This document shows positions 9,043-17,748 of a DNA stretch of 64,000 nucleotides, piece by piece (within the stretch, counting starts at the first letter, position 1; every line of letters begins with the position of its first letter). The DNA comes from Sphingobium sp. (lineage in GTDB: Bacteria > Pseudomonadota > Alphaproteobacteria > Sphingomonadales > Sphingomonadaceae), in contig SPEL01000007.1 of NCBI GenBank assembly GCA_009360885.1, forward strand, positions 1 to 64,000, written 5' to 3'. The position numbers and the translations under genes are program-made. The notes beneath the pieces were generated by a model that was not told where the DNA came from, searched no databases, and worked only from the letters and a program-made list of their open reading frames with translations.

Positions 9043-10254
9043 TTATTTGCTTTTGCTGATCGGGATAATGGTCGCTGTCCGTATTTCCTGCGGATCATTG
9101 GCGGCAATATCATCATACATGCTGGCCATCGGCACATCGTCTACTTCAACCAGCGTTTCCGCCGTGAAGCCGTTGAAGCCGGTACGCATGGCGCAACCAT
9201 AAGCCCCCAGCATGCCGATTTCGATATAATCACCAACCTGCACATCGGCGGGCAGCATGAACGGGCCAGCCATATGGTCCATATCATCGCAGGTCGGGCC
9301 ATAAAAGCTGAAGGGCTTCATATCGGCTGTGCTGTCTTCGTTACGCAGCAGTTCAACCGGGAAGCGCCAGCCAATATGCGCGGCATCAAAGAGCGCGCCA
9401 TAGGCACCATCATTGATGTAGAGTTCGTCACCACGGCGGCGTTCCACCCGCACGACGAGCGAGCTATATTCCGCAGACAACGCCCGACCCGGTTCGCACC
9501 AGAGTTCGGATGAGTAGCTGACCGGAAGGCTTTCCGCCGCACGGTAGATTGCGTCGAAATAAAGTTCCAGCGCGGGTGGCTCCATACCGGGGTAGATCGA
9601 CGGAAAGCCGCCCCCTACATCGATAATGTCGACCGTAACGGCCGCGTCCACAATGGCGGCGCGCACGCGTTCCAATGCCTCGGTATAGGCGTGGGGTGAC
9701 ATGGCCTGGCTGCCGACATGAAAGCAAATGCCAAGGGCGTCTGCTGCCTGACGGGTGGCCATCAGCAATTCCTTGACCTCACCCAGTTCTGCGCCAAATT
9801 TCGACGCGAGGCTGAGTTCGCTATGGTCAGAGGAGACGCGCAGTCGAACGCACAGCTCCAGATCATCGGCGCGATTGGTTGCGCGCATGATCTTTTCCAA
9901 CTCTTCCATCGTGTCGAGTGAGAAGGTGCGCACGCCATATGTGTGATAGGCTTCGGCAATGGCTTCTTCGGCCTTTACCGGGTGCATGAAGCAAAGCTTC
10001 GCATCGGGCACGGTGCTGGCGACCAGACGCACTTCGGCAATGGATGCAACATCGAAATGGGTGATGCCGCTATCCCACAGGGTGCGAATGAGGCCGGGTG
10101 ACGGGTTCGCCTTTACCGCATAAAGCGACTTGCCCGGAAACTTCTCAACGAAGAAACGGGCTGCGCGGGCTGCTGCCTGCGGGCGAATGAGCGTTACCGG
10201 GGCTACCGGATTGAGGGTGGTTGCTACCCCCAGCGCGCTATGGTGCTTGTGCAA
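9043..10254 (-). CDS. Ornithine (or ornithine/lysine) decarboxylase, group IV PLP fold
   Basis: 403 residues from a TTG at 10254 that has GGAGG 9 nt upstream; the frame continues to an ATG at 10317 without a ribosome site. It is an alanine-racemase-fold decarboxylase: PLP lysine Lys48 in YAVKANPSP, His179 in HVGSQ, the glycine loop GGGFP near 214, EPGRA near 254, and catalytic Cys322 in GPTCDDMD. It should make putrescine from ornithine in the cytoplasm. Together with the two genes upstream on the same strand it supplies the substrate for spermidine synthesis through carboxyspermidine. Specificity for lysine as well as ornithine occurs in this family and cannot be excluded. Confidence 0.9.
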   Translation of the reverse strand: MHKHHSALGVATTLNPVAPVTLIRPQAAARAARFFVEKFPGKSLYAVKANPSPGLIRTLWDSGITHFDVASIAEVRLVASTVPDAKLCFMHPVKAEEAIAEAYHTYGVRTFSLDTMEELEKIMRATNRADDLELCVRLRVSSDHSELSLASKFGAELGEVKELLMATRQAADALGICFHVGSQAMSPHAYTEALERVRAAIVDAAVTVDIIDVGGGFPSIYPGMEPPALELYFDAIYRAAESLPVSYSSELWCEPGRALSAEYSSLVVRVERRRGDELYINDGAYGALFDAAHIGWRFPVELLRNEDSTADMKPFSFYGPTCDDMDHMAGPFMLPADVQVGDYIEIGMLGAYGCAMRTGFNGFTAETLVEVDDVPMASMYDDIAANDPQEIRTATIIPISKSK

Positions 10255-10368
10255 TTCAAGGGACCTCCAGTGGAACACATTTTGGCGAAACAAGCTGCCT
10301 TGCGGTGGAAGTCCCATGGGGCAGCGGAAGCTCGATATATGAGCAACTGAGGGGGGTGTAAAGTATGT

Positions 10369-10389
10369 CCTGCGAAAAAAAATCGCAGG
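10369..10389 (-). other. Hairpin between the two decarboxylase genes
   Basis: CCTGCGA and TCGCAGG pair perfectly around a loop of seven A (T on the minus strand). It lies in the 150-bp gap after the carboxynorspermidine decarboxylase stop. It lacks a U-tract after the stem, so it may be an mRNA-end or processing structure rather than a true terminator. Confidence 0.35.
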
Positions 10390-10405
10390 GTTACAACAAG
10401 GTTAA

Positions 10406-11605
10406 TCAGGAAAGGCGGCGTTTGAATTCGTCGTAATCAAAGCACCTTATGGCGCGTAATTCATCCGTCTCGCTGTTCCACAGCCATATGGAGGGCAGGG
10501 GGACACCGTTGAATGTGTTGGTTTTCACCATCGAATAATGGGCCTGATCCAGAAAAGCGAATCGTTGGCCGACTGTCGGTAGCCCATTTGATGGTCCGCC
10601 GAATCGATAATCACCGATAATATCCCCAGCGAGGCAGGACGGGCCGCCAATGCGGGTGGCTAGGCCATGCTCCGCCTCGCCCATCATGGCGGGGCGATAT
10701 GGGGCCTCAATCACATCGGGCATGTGGCAGGTGGCGGAAATATCGACAATGGCGACCGGCATCCCATTGTCGATCACGTCCAGTACCTCGCCCACCAATA
10801 TGCCCGCGTCCAGCGCAACAGCCTCGCCCGGTTCCATATAGAGGGTTAGGCCGGTCTGCGCCTTTACGTCTTTCAGAAATGCAACAAGGTCATCGCGTTG
10901 ATAATCGGCACGGGTGATATGGTGGCCGCCCCCGAAATTCAGCCATTTGAGGCGCGGGAAAAAGGGCGCGATGGTCGCGGACAGAGCCGCCCATGTGCGC
11001 TTCAAAGGTTCAAAATCCTGTTCGCACAGGCTATGAAAATGCAGGCCGTCTACGCCATCGAGATGTTCTGCCGTCAGTTGATCGACCGGAAAGCCAAGGC
11101 GGCTATGGGGTTGGCAGGGGTCATATTTCGCGACTTCCCCTTCGGCATGGAGCGGGTTGATGCGCAGGCCAACATGAAATTCATGGCCATCGGCGCGGGC
11201 GGCGTCCAATATGGCACGGAAACGGGCGTGCTGATAAGGCGAATTGAAAATGATGTGGTCAGACAGCGCGCAGATTTCCGACAAATCCTCGGCCTTATAG
11301 CCCGCGCAATAGGTGGCGACTTCGCGTTTCCCATCCGCGCCGCTATATTCCTCACGGCCCAGTTTCGCCTCATAAAGGCCGGATGCACACACGCCATCAA
11401 GATATTCCGCTACCACCGGCCCCAATGACCACATGGAAAAGGCCTTTAGCGCGGCGAGTATCTTGATCCCCGCCCGGTCACGCACATCGGCGAGGATGGC
11501 AAGGTTGCGCCGCACGGCGGCCTCATCCACCACAAAGGCGGGGGAGGGCACACGGGAGAGATCAAAATGCGCAAATGCGCCCGGATCGCCAGCCTTGGTT
11601 TCCAT
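10406..11605 (-). CDS. nspC: Carboxynorspermidine decarboxylase
   Basis: 399 residues from an ATG at 11605 preceded by AAGGAAAGGGA. It is a group IV PLP decarboxylase with the PLP lysine in ILAALKAFSMWS (Lys54), the LRINPLHAEGEVAKYDP and SRLGFP blocks, and the HFHSLCEQ motif, all typical of NspC rather than ornithine or diaminopimelate decarboxylases. It removes CO2 from carboxynorspermidine or carboxyspermidine to give norspermidine or spermidine. The dehydrogenase that makes its substrate lies directly upstream on the same strand. Since a putrescine-forming decarboxylase follows, spermidine is the more likely product. Confidence 0.92.
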   Translation of the reverse strand: METKAGDPGAFAHFDLSRVPSPAFVVDEAAVRRNLAILADVRDRAGIKILAALKAFSMWSLGPVVAEYLDGVCASGLYEAKLGREEYSGADGKREVATYCAGYKAEDLSEICALSDHIIFNSPYQHARFRAILDAARADGHEFHVGLRINPLHAEGEVAKYDPCQPHSRLGFPVDQLTAEHLDGVDGLHFHSLCEQDFEPLKRTWAALSATIAPFFPRLKWLNFGGGHHITRADYQRDDLVAFLKDVKAQTGLTLYMEPGEAVALDAGILVGEVLDVIDNGMPVAIVDISATCHMPDVIEAPYRPAMMGEAEHGLATRIGGPSCLAGDIIGDYRFGGPSNGLPTVGQRFAFLDQAHYSMVKTNTFNGVPLPSIWLWNSETDELRAIRCFDYDEFKRRLS

Positions 11606-11663
11606 GAACGTCCCTTTCCTTGCGGCGCACCGATGTGGTGGCAAATGAAATTCTATATAAAAA

Positions 11664-11698
11664 CCGGGCCGCCCAGCCGAAAAATGGCAGCGACCCGG
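11664..11698 (-). terminator. Terminator or attenuator between dehydrogenase and nspC
   Basis: On the minus strand CCGGGTCGC...GCGGCCCGG makes a GC-rich stem followed by TTTTTATAT. It lies 20 bp after the carboxynorspermidine dehydrogenase stop and about 60 bp before the nspC start. It would make the two genes separate transcripts or allow only partial read-through. Confidence 0.7.
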
Positions 11699-11719
11699 CC
11701 TTATATTTACAGTGCTAAA

Positions 11720-12928
11720 TCAGAAAGTCAGCGGACCGCTGAGTTCTTTGATCTGCCACGGCAGGCCATGTTTGTTCAGCATATCCATGAACGGATCGGG
11801 GTTAAGCTGTTCGATATTGAACACACCTTCTCCCGCCCATTCGCCGGTCAGCACCATCGCAGCACCGATCATCGCCGGAACGCCGGTGGTATAGCTGACG
11901 GCCTGATTACCGGTTTCGGCATAGGCTTCTTCATGGTCGCAAATATTATAGATGTAGAGCGTCTTTTCCTTGCCATCTTTGCCAAGGCCGGTGGCGATGT
12001 CGCCAATATTGGTCTTGCCCTTGGTGGTGGAACCGAGGGTGGATGGTTCAGGCAGAACGGCCTTCAGGAATTGCAGCGGAATGATTTCCTGACCATTATA
12101 GATCACCGGATCAATACGGGTCATGCCAACATTTTGCAGCACTTCCAGATGCTTGAGATAGGCATCGCCGAATGTCATCCAGAAACGGATGCGCTTCATT
12201 TCCGGGAAATGCTTGGCGAGGCTTTCCAGTTCCTCATGATACATGAGGTACATATTCTTGGGGCCAACCTGCTCGAAATCAAACTCCTGCTTGTGGGAAA
12301 GGGCGGGTGTCGTCACCCATTCCCCATTTTCCCAGTGGCGCGCAGGGGCGGTCACTTCGCGGATATTGATTTCCGGGTTGAAGTTGGTGGCGAAATGCTG
12401 GCCATGGTCGCCGCCATTGCAATCGAGAATATCGAGCGTGTCGATGCGGTCGAAATGATGCTTTTTGAGGTAAGTGGCGAAAACGCTTGTGACGCCGGGG
12501 TCAAAGCCGGAGCCGAGAACGGCCATCAGGCCAGCTTCTTTGAACTTATCCTGATAGGCCCACTGCCATGAATATTCGAAATGCGCCTCATCACGCGGTT
12601 CATAATTGGCGGTATCGAGATAATGCACGCCAGCAGCAAGGCAGGCATCCATGATCGCCAGATCCTGATACGGGAGGGCGAGGTTCACTACCAGCTTCGG
12701 GCCGACTTCTTGAATGAGGGCCGTGGTGGCTGCGACATCATCCGCGTCAATCTGTGCGGTTTTGATGGTGACGCCGGTGCGCTGTTTCACCGATTCTGCA
12801 ATCGCATCACATTTGGAAACCGTGCGGCTGGCGAGCGTGATGTCGCTGAAAATATCGGCGTTCATCGCCATTTTATGTACCGCGACGGAGCCTACGCCGC
12901 CTGCACCGATAACCAGAACTTTGCTCAC
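11720..12928 (-). CDS. Carboxynorspermidine / carboxyspermidine dehydrogenase (saccharopine dehydrogenase family)
   Basis: 402 residues from a GTG at 12928 with AGGAG 7 nt upstream; the frame itself opens at 12949. The N-terminus is a Rossmann NAD(P) site (KVLVIGAGGVGSVAVHKMA), and GVHYLDTANYEPRDEAHFEYSWQWAY, GSGFDPGVTSVFA and LDCNGGDHGQHFATNFNPEINIREV are family blocks of CASDH. It joins a diamine with aspartate semialdehyde and reduces the imine, giving carboxy(nor)spermidine for NspC. The neighbours nspC and ornithine decarboxylase confirm the pathway. Lysine-type saccharopine dehydrogenase is an unlikely alternative given this context. Confidence 0.92.
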   Translation of the reverse strand: MSKVLVIGAGGVGSVAVHKMAMNADIFSDITLASRTVSKCDAIAESVKQRTGVTIKTAQIDADDVAATTALIQEVGPKLVVNLALPYQDLAIMDACLAAGVHYLDTANYEPRDEAHFEYSWQWAYQDKFKEAGLMAVLGSGFDPGVTSVFATYLKKHHFDRIDTLDILDCNGGDHGQHFATNFNPEINIREVTAPARHWENGEWVTTPALSHKQEFDFEQVGPKNMYLMYHEELESLAKHFPEMKRIRFWMTFGDAYLKHLEVLQNVGMTRIDPVIYNGQEIIPLQFLKAVLPEPSTLGSTTKGKTNIGDIATGLGKDGKEKTLYIYNICDHEEAYAETGNQAVSYTTGVPAMIGAAMVLTGEWAGEGVFNIEQLNPDPFMDMLNKHGLPWQIKELSGPLTF

Positions 12929-13177
12929 TTGACGCTCCTGTCCACGCAAACCAGAAAGGCGCGATATAGTGCCCCGGTGTGACAGTGCAATGTCGCATTC
13001 TGCATCCTATGCCGGGTGCATCGCGTTATGGCCTGTTTCTCTCATAAATTTGCCGCCATTTCAGCTCGTTTCATGGCTTGAGCAATTTTTTGCTGTTCAT
13101 TATGTTTTTGTCATTATCCCTTATCTGTTGCTGGGGAATATCAGCATAGCAGATGAACCGAGTTTAGGGGGCGGGTT

Positions 13178-13825
13178 ATGAATGAGGGCCAGTCACAGGA
13201 ACAGGGTGAGCGTCGGTCAGGCGAACGTCAGGTGTCGGTGCTACTCCATGCCGGGATCGCGCACGGAGGGAAGGATGGGCTATGCCGTATACGCAATCTT
13301 TCCTCTGGCGGGGTGATGCTGGAAAGCAATTTACCGCTGATGCAGGATGACGACATAAGGTTGCAGCTTCGTTCCGGCCATCAGGTCAGAGGGCGTGTAC
13401 GCTGGGTTCTGGGAAATCGCGCGGGTATTGCCTTTCATGATCCGGCGGATGCGCTACTCTTCACCGGAACACCGCAAAAGCTGATGACCGACGTGGTTTC
13501 GCCCATTGGCTATCCTTTATTTGAACGTCATGGCCCGGTCCGGCTTGATAGTGGACGTGGCCATGCAACAGTGCCGTTGCTGATGGTGTCCCCAGCCGGA
13601 ATTATCGTGGCGGATCCGCCGCTATGGCCGGGTGAGACTGTCTATACCGTGCATATTCGGGGGCTCGATACATTCAAGGCACGGGTTGGGGAACAGATGA
13701 TGATGGAGGAAGGGGAGGCGCTATCGCTACTCTTTGTGGAGCCGCCCCACCATAAGGCACTGAATGACTGGCTGACGTCTTATGCTGCTGTGGTTGGGGA
13801 CGCGCCTGATGATGAGGGAGAATAG
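13178..13825 (+). CDS. PilZ domain protein
   Basis: 215 residues. The N-terminal half is a PilZ domain, with RRSGERQ supplying the arginine cluster near residues 9-15 and RNLSSGGVMLES supplying the D/NxSxxG-type motif, the two elements that bind cyclic-di-GMP in this family. The C-terminal 110 residues look like a second beta-rich PilZ-like or YcgR-like domain without the binding motifs. It probably senses cyclic-di-GMP in the cytoplasm, but the target (motility, polysaccharide or other) is not indicated by the neighbours. It stands alone, convergent with the azoreductase gene. Confidence 0.8.
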   Translation: MNEGQSQEQGERRSGERQVSVLLHAGIAHGGKDGLCRIRNLSSGGVMLESNLPLMQDDDIRLQLRSGHQVRGRVRWVLGNRAGIAFHDPADALLFTGTPQKLMTDVVSPIGYPLFERHGPVRLDSGRGHATVPLLMVSPAGIIVADPPLWPGETVYTVHIRGLDTFKARVGEQMMMEEGEALSLLFVEPPHHKALNDWLTSYAAVVGDAPDDEGE

Positions 13826-13856
13826 CCCGCACAAGGGTGATTGACGGATAAGAAAA

Positions 13857-13886
13857 GCCCCGCAGGCCGTTTGGGGCATGCGGGGC
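13857..13886 (-). terminator. Terminator between PilZ and azoreductase genes
   Basis: GCCCCGCA and TGCGGGGC form an 8-bp GC stem. Minus-strand transcription continues into TTTTCTTATC, a U-tract suited to ending the azoreductase transcript; it may also serve the converging PilZ gene. Confidence 0.75.
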
Positions 13887-13934
13887 GTATATTTACCGGG
13901 CTGATCCGGTATCAGCCACAACTTAGAGAACAGC

Positions 13935-14549
13935 TCAGAGAGATGTAGCGAGCTTGCTCAGTTCATTCTTACCAGCGGCGATAGAGGCGCTGGCGGCTTC
14001 TTCGCCAAAGGCCAGCTTTTCGACCAGCACGACATCGACATTGGTGATGCCGACAAAGGCCAGAAGCTGGCGCAGATAAGGAATCTGGAAATCCATCGCG
14101 GCAGCTTCGCCTTCGCTATAGGCACCAGCGCGGGTAGCAACGATGATAACGCGCTTATCACCAAGGAAGCCTTCCGGGCCGTTTTCGGTATATTGGAAGG
14201 TTGCACCAGCGCGCAGCACATGGTCAAACCAGCTACGCAGCGTGGTGGCGAGGCTGAAATTATACATAGGCGCGCCAATAACGATGACGTCTGCGGCCTT
14301 TACTTCGGCGATCAGGGCATCGGACAGTTCGCGGATCGGCTTGGCGGCTTCGGTTTCGGGGGCCGGGCGGCCAATGCCTGCCAGCGTTTCAGCGCGGATG
14401 TGGTCGATCGGGTTGGTGTCGAGGTTACGATCATTGACCGAAATATCAGCCGCAGCGGCCTTCGCATCAGCGAGAAAGCCATCAATTAGCGCGTTGGAAA
14501 CGGAGGCTGCGCCGGTTGCGCTGCTGCGGATTACCAGAAGATTGGTCAT
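13935..14549 (-). CDS. azoR: FMN-dependent NADH-azoreductase / quinone reductase
   Basis: 204 residues, the normal AzoR length. It has the flavodoxin-like phosphate-binding start (LLVIRSSATGAASVSNALIDGF) and the APMYNFSLATTLRSWFDHVLRAG block that contacts FMN. It reduces quinones and azo dyes with NADH as a cytoplasmic dimer. AGGAG 9 nt before the ATG fixes the start. It is transcribed away from the LysR gene 140 bp further on, the usual arrangement for a LysR regulator and its target, so induction by quinone or aromatic stress is a fair inference. Confidence 0.92.
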   Translation of the reverse strand: MTNLLVIRSSATGAASVSNALIDGFLADAKAAAADISVNDRNLDTNPIDHIRAETLAGIGRPAPETEAAKPIRELSDALIAEVKAADVIVIGAPMYNFSLATTLRSWFDHVLRAGATFQYTENGPEGFLGDKRVIIVATRAGAYSEGEAAAMDFQIPYLRQLLAFVGITNVDVVLVEKLAFGEEAASASIAAGKNELSKLATSL

Positions 14550-14689
14550 GGAAAAACGCTCCTGTCATTAGGGGAGGATGTGAAAAGAAATTGGTTATTG
14601 AGCCATCGACCTATGCTGTGCGACTAAAGAATATTGAATGCAATTCATTACTATTGCCTAATTGCCATGCATTTTTGTATGGCTGTGCC

Positions 14690-15553
14690 ATGAATTGGGA
14701 TGATCTGCGCGTTTTTCTGGCCGTTGCCCGGCATGGTTCCTTGTCAGCAGCGGGGCGTTCGCTGGGGTTGACCCAGCCCACAATAGGGCGCCGCCTCAAT
14801 GCGATGGAAGCGCAAATGGGGGCCCGTTTGCTGCACCGCACGCCGGAGCGCTATATTCTTACGCCTCTGGGCGAGTCGGTGATGCAACATGCGGAACGAA
14901 TCGAAACAGAATTTCTAACGGCAGAACGCATTATTTCCGGCCATGATTGCGCGCTGGAAGGGAAGGTACGGCTCACCACCGTTGATACGCTGGCGGCCCG
15001 CGTTGTGGTGCCCGCTCTCGCCCGGTTGCAGCAGGATCACCCCGGCATTGTGGTCGAATTGATGCCCGACACACGGCAACTGAGCCTTGCGCGCAGGGAG
15101 GCCGATATTGCCATTCGCATGACCCGCTTTGAAGGGCATGAGGTTATCACGCGCAAACTCGGAACGCTCGGCATGGCCTTTTATGCGGCGCGTGGATATG
15201 ATGCAGCTTCCCCTGCGGCGCGGATAATAACCGTGATGGATGATATGGCTCACCTGCCCGAAGCGCACTGGTTGCGGCAGCATTACCCTGATGCTCCGGT
15301 GGCTTTGCAATCTAATACTAGGGAGGCCCAATTATGGGCGGCGCGCCATGGAATGGGGGTCGCCTGTCTGGTATGTTATCGGGCGGATCAGGAACCCGAC
15401 CTCGTCCGGGTGCAGCCTGAACTGCCCTTGTTGCGGCGGGATATATGGCTGGGCATACATCGGGATATGAGGGATACGCCCAGGATGCGGGCGGTCATGG
15501 ATGTGATGACGGATATGGTGGCCCGGCGCGCAGCGGAACTATGCCCTGAATGA
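14690..15553 (+). CDS. LysR family transcriptional regulator
   Basis: 287 residues from an ATG at 14690 (MNWDDLRVFLAVARHGSL), the canonical LysR beginning; the frame continues upstream but over the azoR promoter. The N-terminal winged helix (SAAGRSLGLTQPTIGRRLNAME) is followed by the LysR substrate-binding fold. It is divergent from azoR and likely controls it and itself from the shared 140-bp region. The effector is unknown. Confidence 0.9.
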   Translation: MNWDDLRVFLAVARHGSLSAAGRSLGLTQPTIGRRLNAMEAQMGARLLHRTPERYILTPLGESVMQHAERIETEFLTAERIISGHDCALEGKVRLTTVDTLAARVVVPALARLQQDHPGIVVELMPDTRQLSLARREADIAIRMTRFEGHEVITRKLGTLGMAFYAARGYDAASPAARIITVMDDMAHLPEAHWLRQHYPDAPVALQSNTREAQLWAARHGMGVACLVCYRADQEPDLVRVQPELPLLRRDIWLGIHRDMRDTPRMRAVMDVMTDMVARRAAELCPE

Positions 15554-15570
15554 TAGGGATGGGGGTCAGG

Positions 15571-15645
15571 TTCGTAACCCGAATCTGAAGTTCGTATCAT
15601 TATTGGGCAGGCGCGCAGCGAGCCTCAGATTCATCAGGGTCACTG
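15571..15645. repeat. Dispersed intergenic repeat, copy A
   Basis: This stretch shares the exact 20-mer TCAGATTCATCAGGGTCACT (15625-15644) with a second intergenic site at 38576-38595, and GAAGTTCG with the same site. Inside it GAATCTGA (15581-15588) and TCAGATTC (15625-15632) form inverted arms. Both copies lie between convergent genes. It looks like a small REP/MITE-type element. Confidence 0.65.
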
Positions 15646-15683
15646 GTAATTTTATGATTCTGGGCTGCCCCTGAATGCATAAA

Positions 15684-15710
15684 CCGGCCTTTCCTATCAG
15701 GAAAGACCGG
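15684..15710 (-). terminator. Intrinsic terminator after cytochrome c gene
   Basis: On the minus strand CCGGTCTTTCCT-GAT-AGGAAAGGCCGG forms a 12-bp stem with a 3-nt loop and one G-U pair, followed by TTTAT. It lies 35 bp beyond the cytochrome c stop and can also stop the converging LysR transcript. Confidence 0.82.
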
Positions 15711-15745
15711 CATGTTTCGTTCTTATACAAGGGTGAAAATTGCCC

Positions 15746-16132
15746 TTATTTTGCCGCCTGTTGCAGATAGGCAATCAGGTCTTCACGGTCCTTGGCATTG
15801 GGCATGCCAGCAAAGACCATGCGGGTTCCCGGCACGGTTTTGCTGGGTGCGCGAATATAGGCATCCAGCAAGGCGACATTCCATGCCTTCGCATATTTCT
15901 TCATCGCGGGGGAATAGTTGAATTTGGCGGATGTGCCCGCTGTGCGGCCCCACATTTTAGAGAGAGATGGGCCGATCATGTTCACGCCGGGCTTCAGGCT
16001 GTGGCAGGTAGCACATCGCGCATAAAGGCTTTTGCCTTTATTAGCATCCCCTGCCGCCAGTGCCGGGGGTGTAGCAATCAAAAACAGGCTGGATACCAGC
16101 ATCGCCCCGGGCAGGACTTTATCCCACTTCAT
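15746..16132 (-). CDS. Class I cytochrome c, exported
   Basis: 128 residues: a signal peptide (SSLFLIATPPALAAG), one haem site CATCH near residue 40, and a distal methionine candidate in TRMVFAGMP near residue 105. The fold and spacing match small c550/c2-type electron carriers of the periplasm. GAGGACAGAGAG before the ATG supports the start. No partner enzyme is adjacent; it may serve a periplasmic dehydrogenase or the terminal oxidase. Confidence 0.9.
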   Translation of the reverse strand: MKWDKVLPGAMLVSSLFLIATPPALAAGDANKGKSLYARCATCHSLKPGVNMIGPSLSKMWGRTAGTSAKFNYSPAMKKYAKAWNVALLDAYIRAPSKTVPGTRMVFAGMPNAKDREDLIAYLQQAAK

Positions 16133-16205
16133 TCTCTCTGTCCTCTTCTCTTCGTTCTTTGTCTGGTCATGGAGACCTTCGCAGTCTGCTTCATACAGGC
16201 GTATT

Positions 16206-16219
16206 ATAACGATCGTTAT
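16206..16219. promoter_or_regulatory. 14-bp perfect palindrome upstream of cytochrome c
   Basis: ATAACGATCGTTAT is a perfect palindrome 74 bp upstream of the cytochrome c start, inside an AT-rich intergenic stretch between it and the end of the outer-membrane factor gene. It is a candidate operator for a dimeric regulator; no family is recognised. Confidence 0.35.
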
Positions 16220-16306
16220 CGTTTTAGTCGCGCAATATTAAGCAGAGCTGAATCAATTCCACGCCATTTTTATACAAATGTGTAAATTGATGAAAGCTGA
16301 ATATTC

Positions 16307-17737
16307 TTACTGCCAGCCCAGACCAAGGGCCTTTTGCAGCGCGATATACCCAGCCGTCATCCGTGCAGTCGCTTCTGATAGAGATTGACGAGCGGTTCGT
16401 AAATCCCGTTCTTGCTCTAAGAACGTAATTCTATTTACGGTGCCAGCATTGAATCTCTGTTGGGCAATGGCAACAGTACGTTCCGCCGATGCTTCGGTAC
16501 GGGCGACATTAATCAGTGCCTGTCGATAGGCGCCATAGCGGGTGAGGCTGTCCTCGGTATCACGCAGTGCGCCTAGTACGGCCTGATTATATTGGGCGGC
16601 TGCCTCATCTCGCGCTCCCTCGGCCTGCCGTACGCGGGCAGCGCTGCGCCCGAAATCAAGGAAATTCCATGTCAGACGGGGAAGAGCAATGGCGGAAAGA
16701 TTGTCTGGGTCGATCACATTGTCAATCTGGGAACCGCCCATGCCAATTATCCCCATGAAGCTGAGGCGTGGAAAACGGGCAGCCTCTGCGACGCCGATTT
16801 TCGCGGTGGCGGCGGCATATTTCCTCTCAGCAGCGCGAATATCCGGGCGGCGTTGAATGAGAGCGGCGGGGTCGCCAATATCAACATTGGCCGGGGGCAG
16901 GGGGATGGCCCCGCCAGTGCCCAGCATATCGTCAAGTGCGCCGGGGGCCTGCCCGGTCAGCACCGCAAGCGCATTACGCTGTGCGTCCTGCTCTGCCTGT
17001 AACGGGTGAATGGCCGCTTTTTTCTGTTCCAGCAACTGGCGCTGCATTTCTACCATGGAGGCAGAAGCTGCCCCCTGTGCAAAGCGCTGTTCCACCAGCT
17101 TCATAATGGCCTGCTGATCGTCGATAATCTGCCGGGCGAGGCTGAGGCGCTGCTGCACATCACGCAAAGTTACATAGCTTTGTGCGACATCGGCGGTCAG
17201 GCTGACCTGCGCATCGGCGATTGTAGCTATAGCGGCGTCTAGCTGTGCGCGGCTTGCCTCCACCGTGCGGCGCTGACCGCCGAACAAATCAATCTCCCAG
17301 CTTGCATCAAGGCCGAGATTGAAGAGGTTCATTTCGTCAATCTTGCCTTCCGTTTCCCCGTTGGTGATCTCGCTAAGATCAATGCCGGGCAACTGGGCAT
17401 GGGCATAGGTTCCGCTGGCACCAATAGAGGGCAGGCTGTTGCGTTTTTCCTGTCGTAATGCGGCACGGGCCTGCTGCATTCTTGCCTGCGTCGCTGCAAG
17501 GCTGGGGTTGCCCGCAAGGGCGCGGCTTTGCAGTTCATTGAGGATAGGGTCGCCCAATGTGGTCCACCATTGGGCTACTGCGGGTGCGGTGGTGCGGGTT
17601 TCGCCGTCGGCGCGGACAAAATTTTGTCCCGGCACAGGCGCGCCAGCGGAGGCTGGCCCCTGATAATCCGGCCCCAAAGTGCAAGCGGCCAACACCATCA
17701 TGGAAGAAAGCGGAAGAAAGCGGAAGGCGATGTGCAT
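16307..17737 (-). CDS. Outer-membrane efflux lipoprotein (NodT/OprM type)
   Basis: 476 residues from an ATG at 17737 with GAGGG 8 nt upstream. The signal peptide ends in a lipobox (VLAAC), so the mature protein is lipid-anchored. GPDYQGPASAGAPVPGQNFV and the two helical OEP repeats (NPSLAATQARMQQARAALRQEKRNSLP; FPRLSFMGIIGMGG) define the RND-type outer-membrane factor family. It is the exit duct for the EmrA/EmrB-like pair just upstream; its start lies 12 bp beyond the emrB stop, so the three are one operon. Confidence 0.92.
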   Translation of the reverse strand: MHIAFRFLPLSSMMVLAACTLGPDYQGPASAGAPVPGQNFVRADGETRTTAPAVAQWWTTLGDPILNELQSRALAGNPSLAATQARMQQARAALRQEKRNSLPSIGASGTYAHAQLPGIDLSEITNGETEGKIDEMNLFNLGLDASWEIDLFGGQRRTVEASRAQLDAAIATIADAQVSLTADVAQSYVTLRDVQQRLSLARQIIDDQQAIMKLVEQRFAQGAASASMVEMQRQLLEQKKAAIHPLQAEQDAQRNALAVLTGQAPGALDDMLGTGGAIPLPPANVDIGDPAALIQRRPDIRAAERKYAAATAKIGVAEAARFPRLSFMGIIGMGGSQIDNVIDPDNLSAIALPRLTWNFLDFGRSAARVRQAEGARDEAAAQYNQAVLGALRDTEDSLTRYGAYRQALINVARTEASAERTVAIAQQRFNAGTVNRITFLEQERDLRTARQSLSEATARMTAGYIALQKALGLGWQ

Positions 17738-17748
17738 GGCGTTGGCCC

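Noticed and set aside
11567-12571. Long plus-strand frame (334 codons) over the carboxynorspermidine dehydrogenase and nspC region
   Set aside because: It overlaps genes with clear families on the minus strand and has no ribosome site or known domain; it is a shadow frame produced by GC codon bias.
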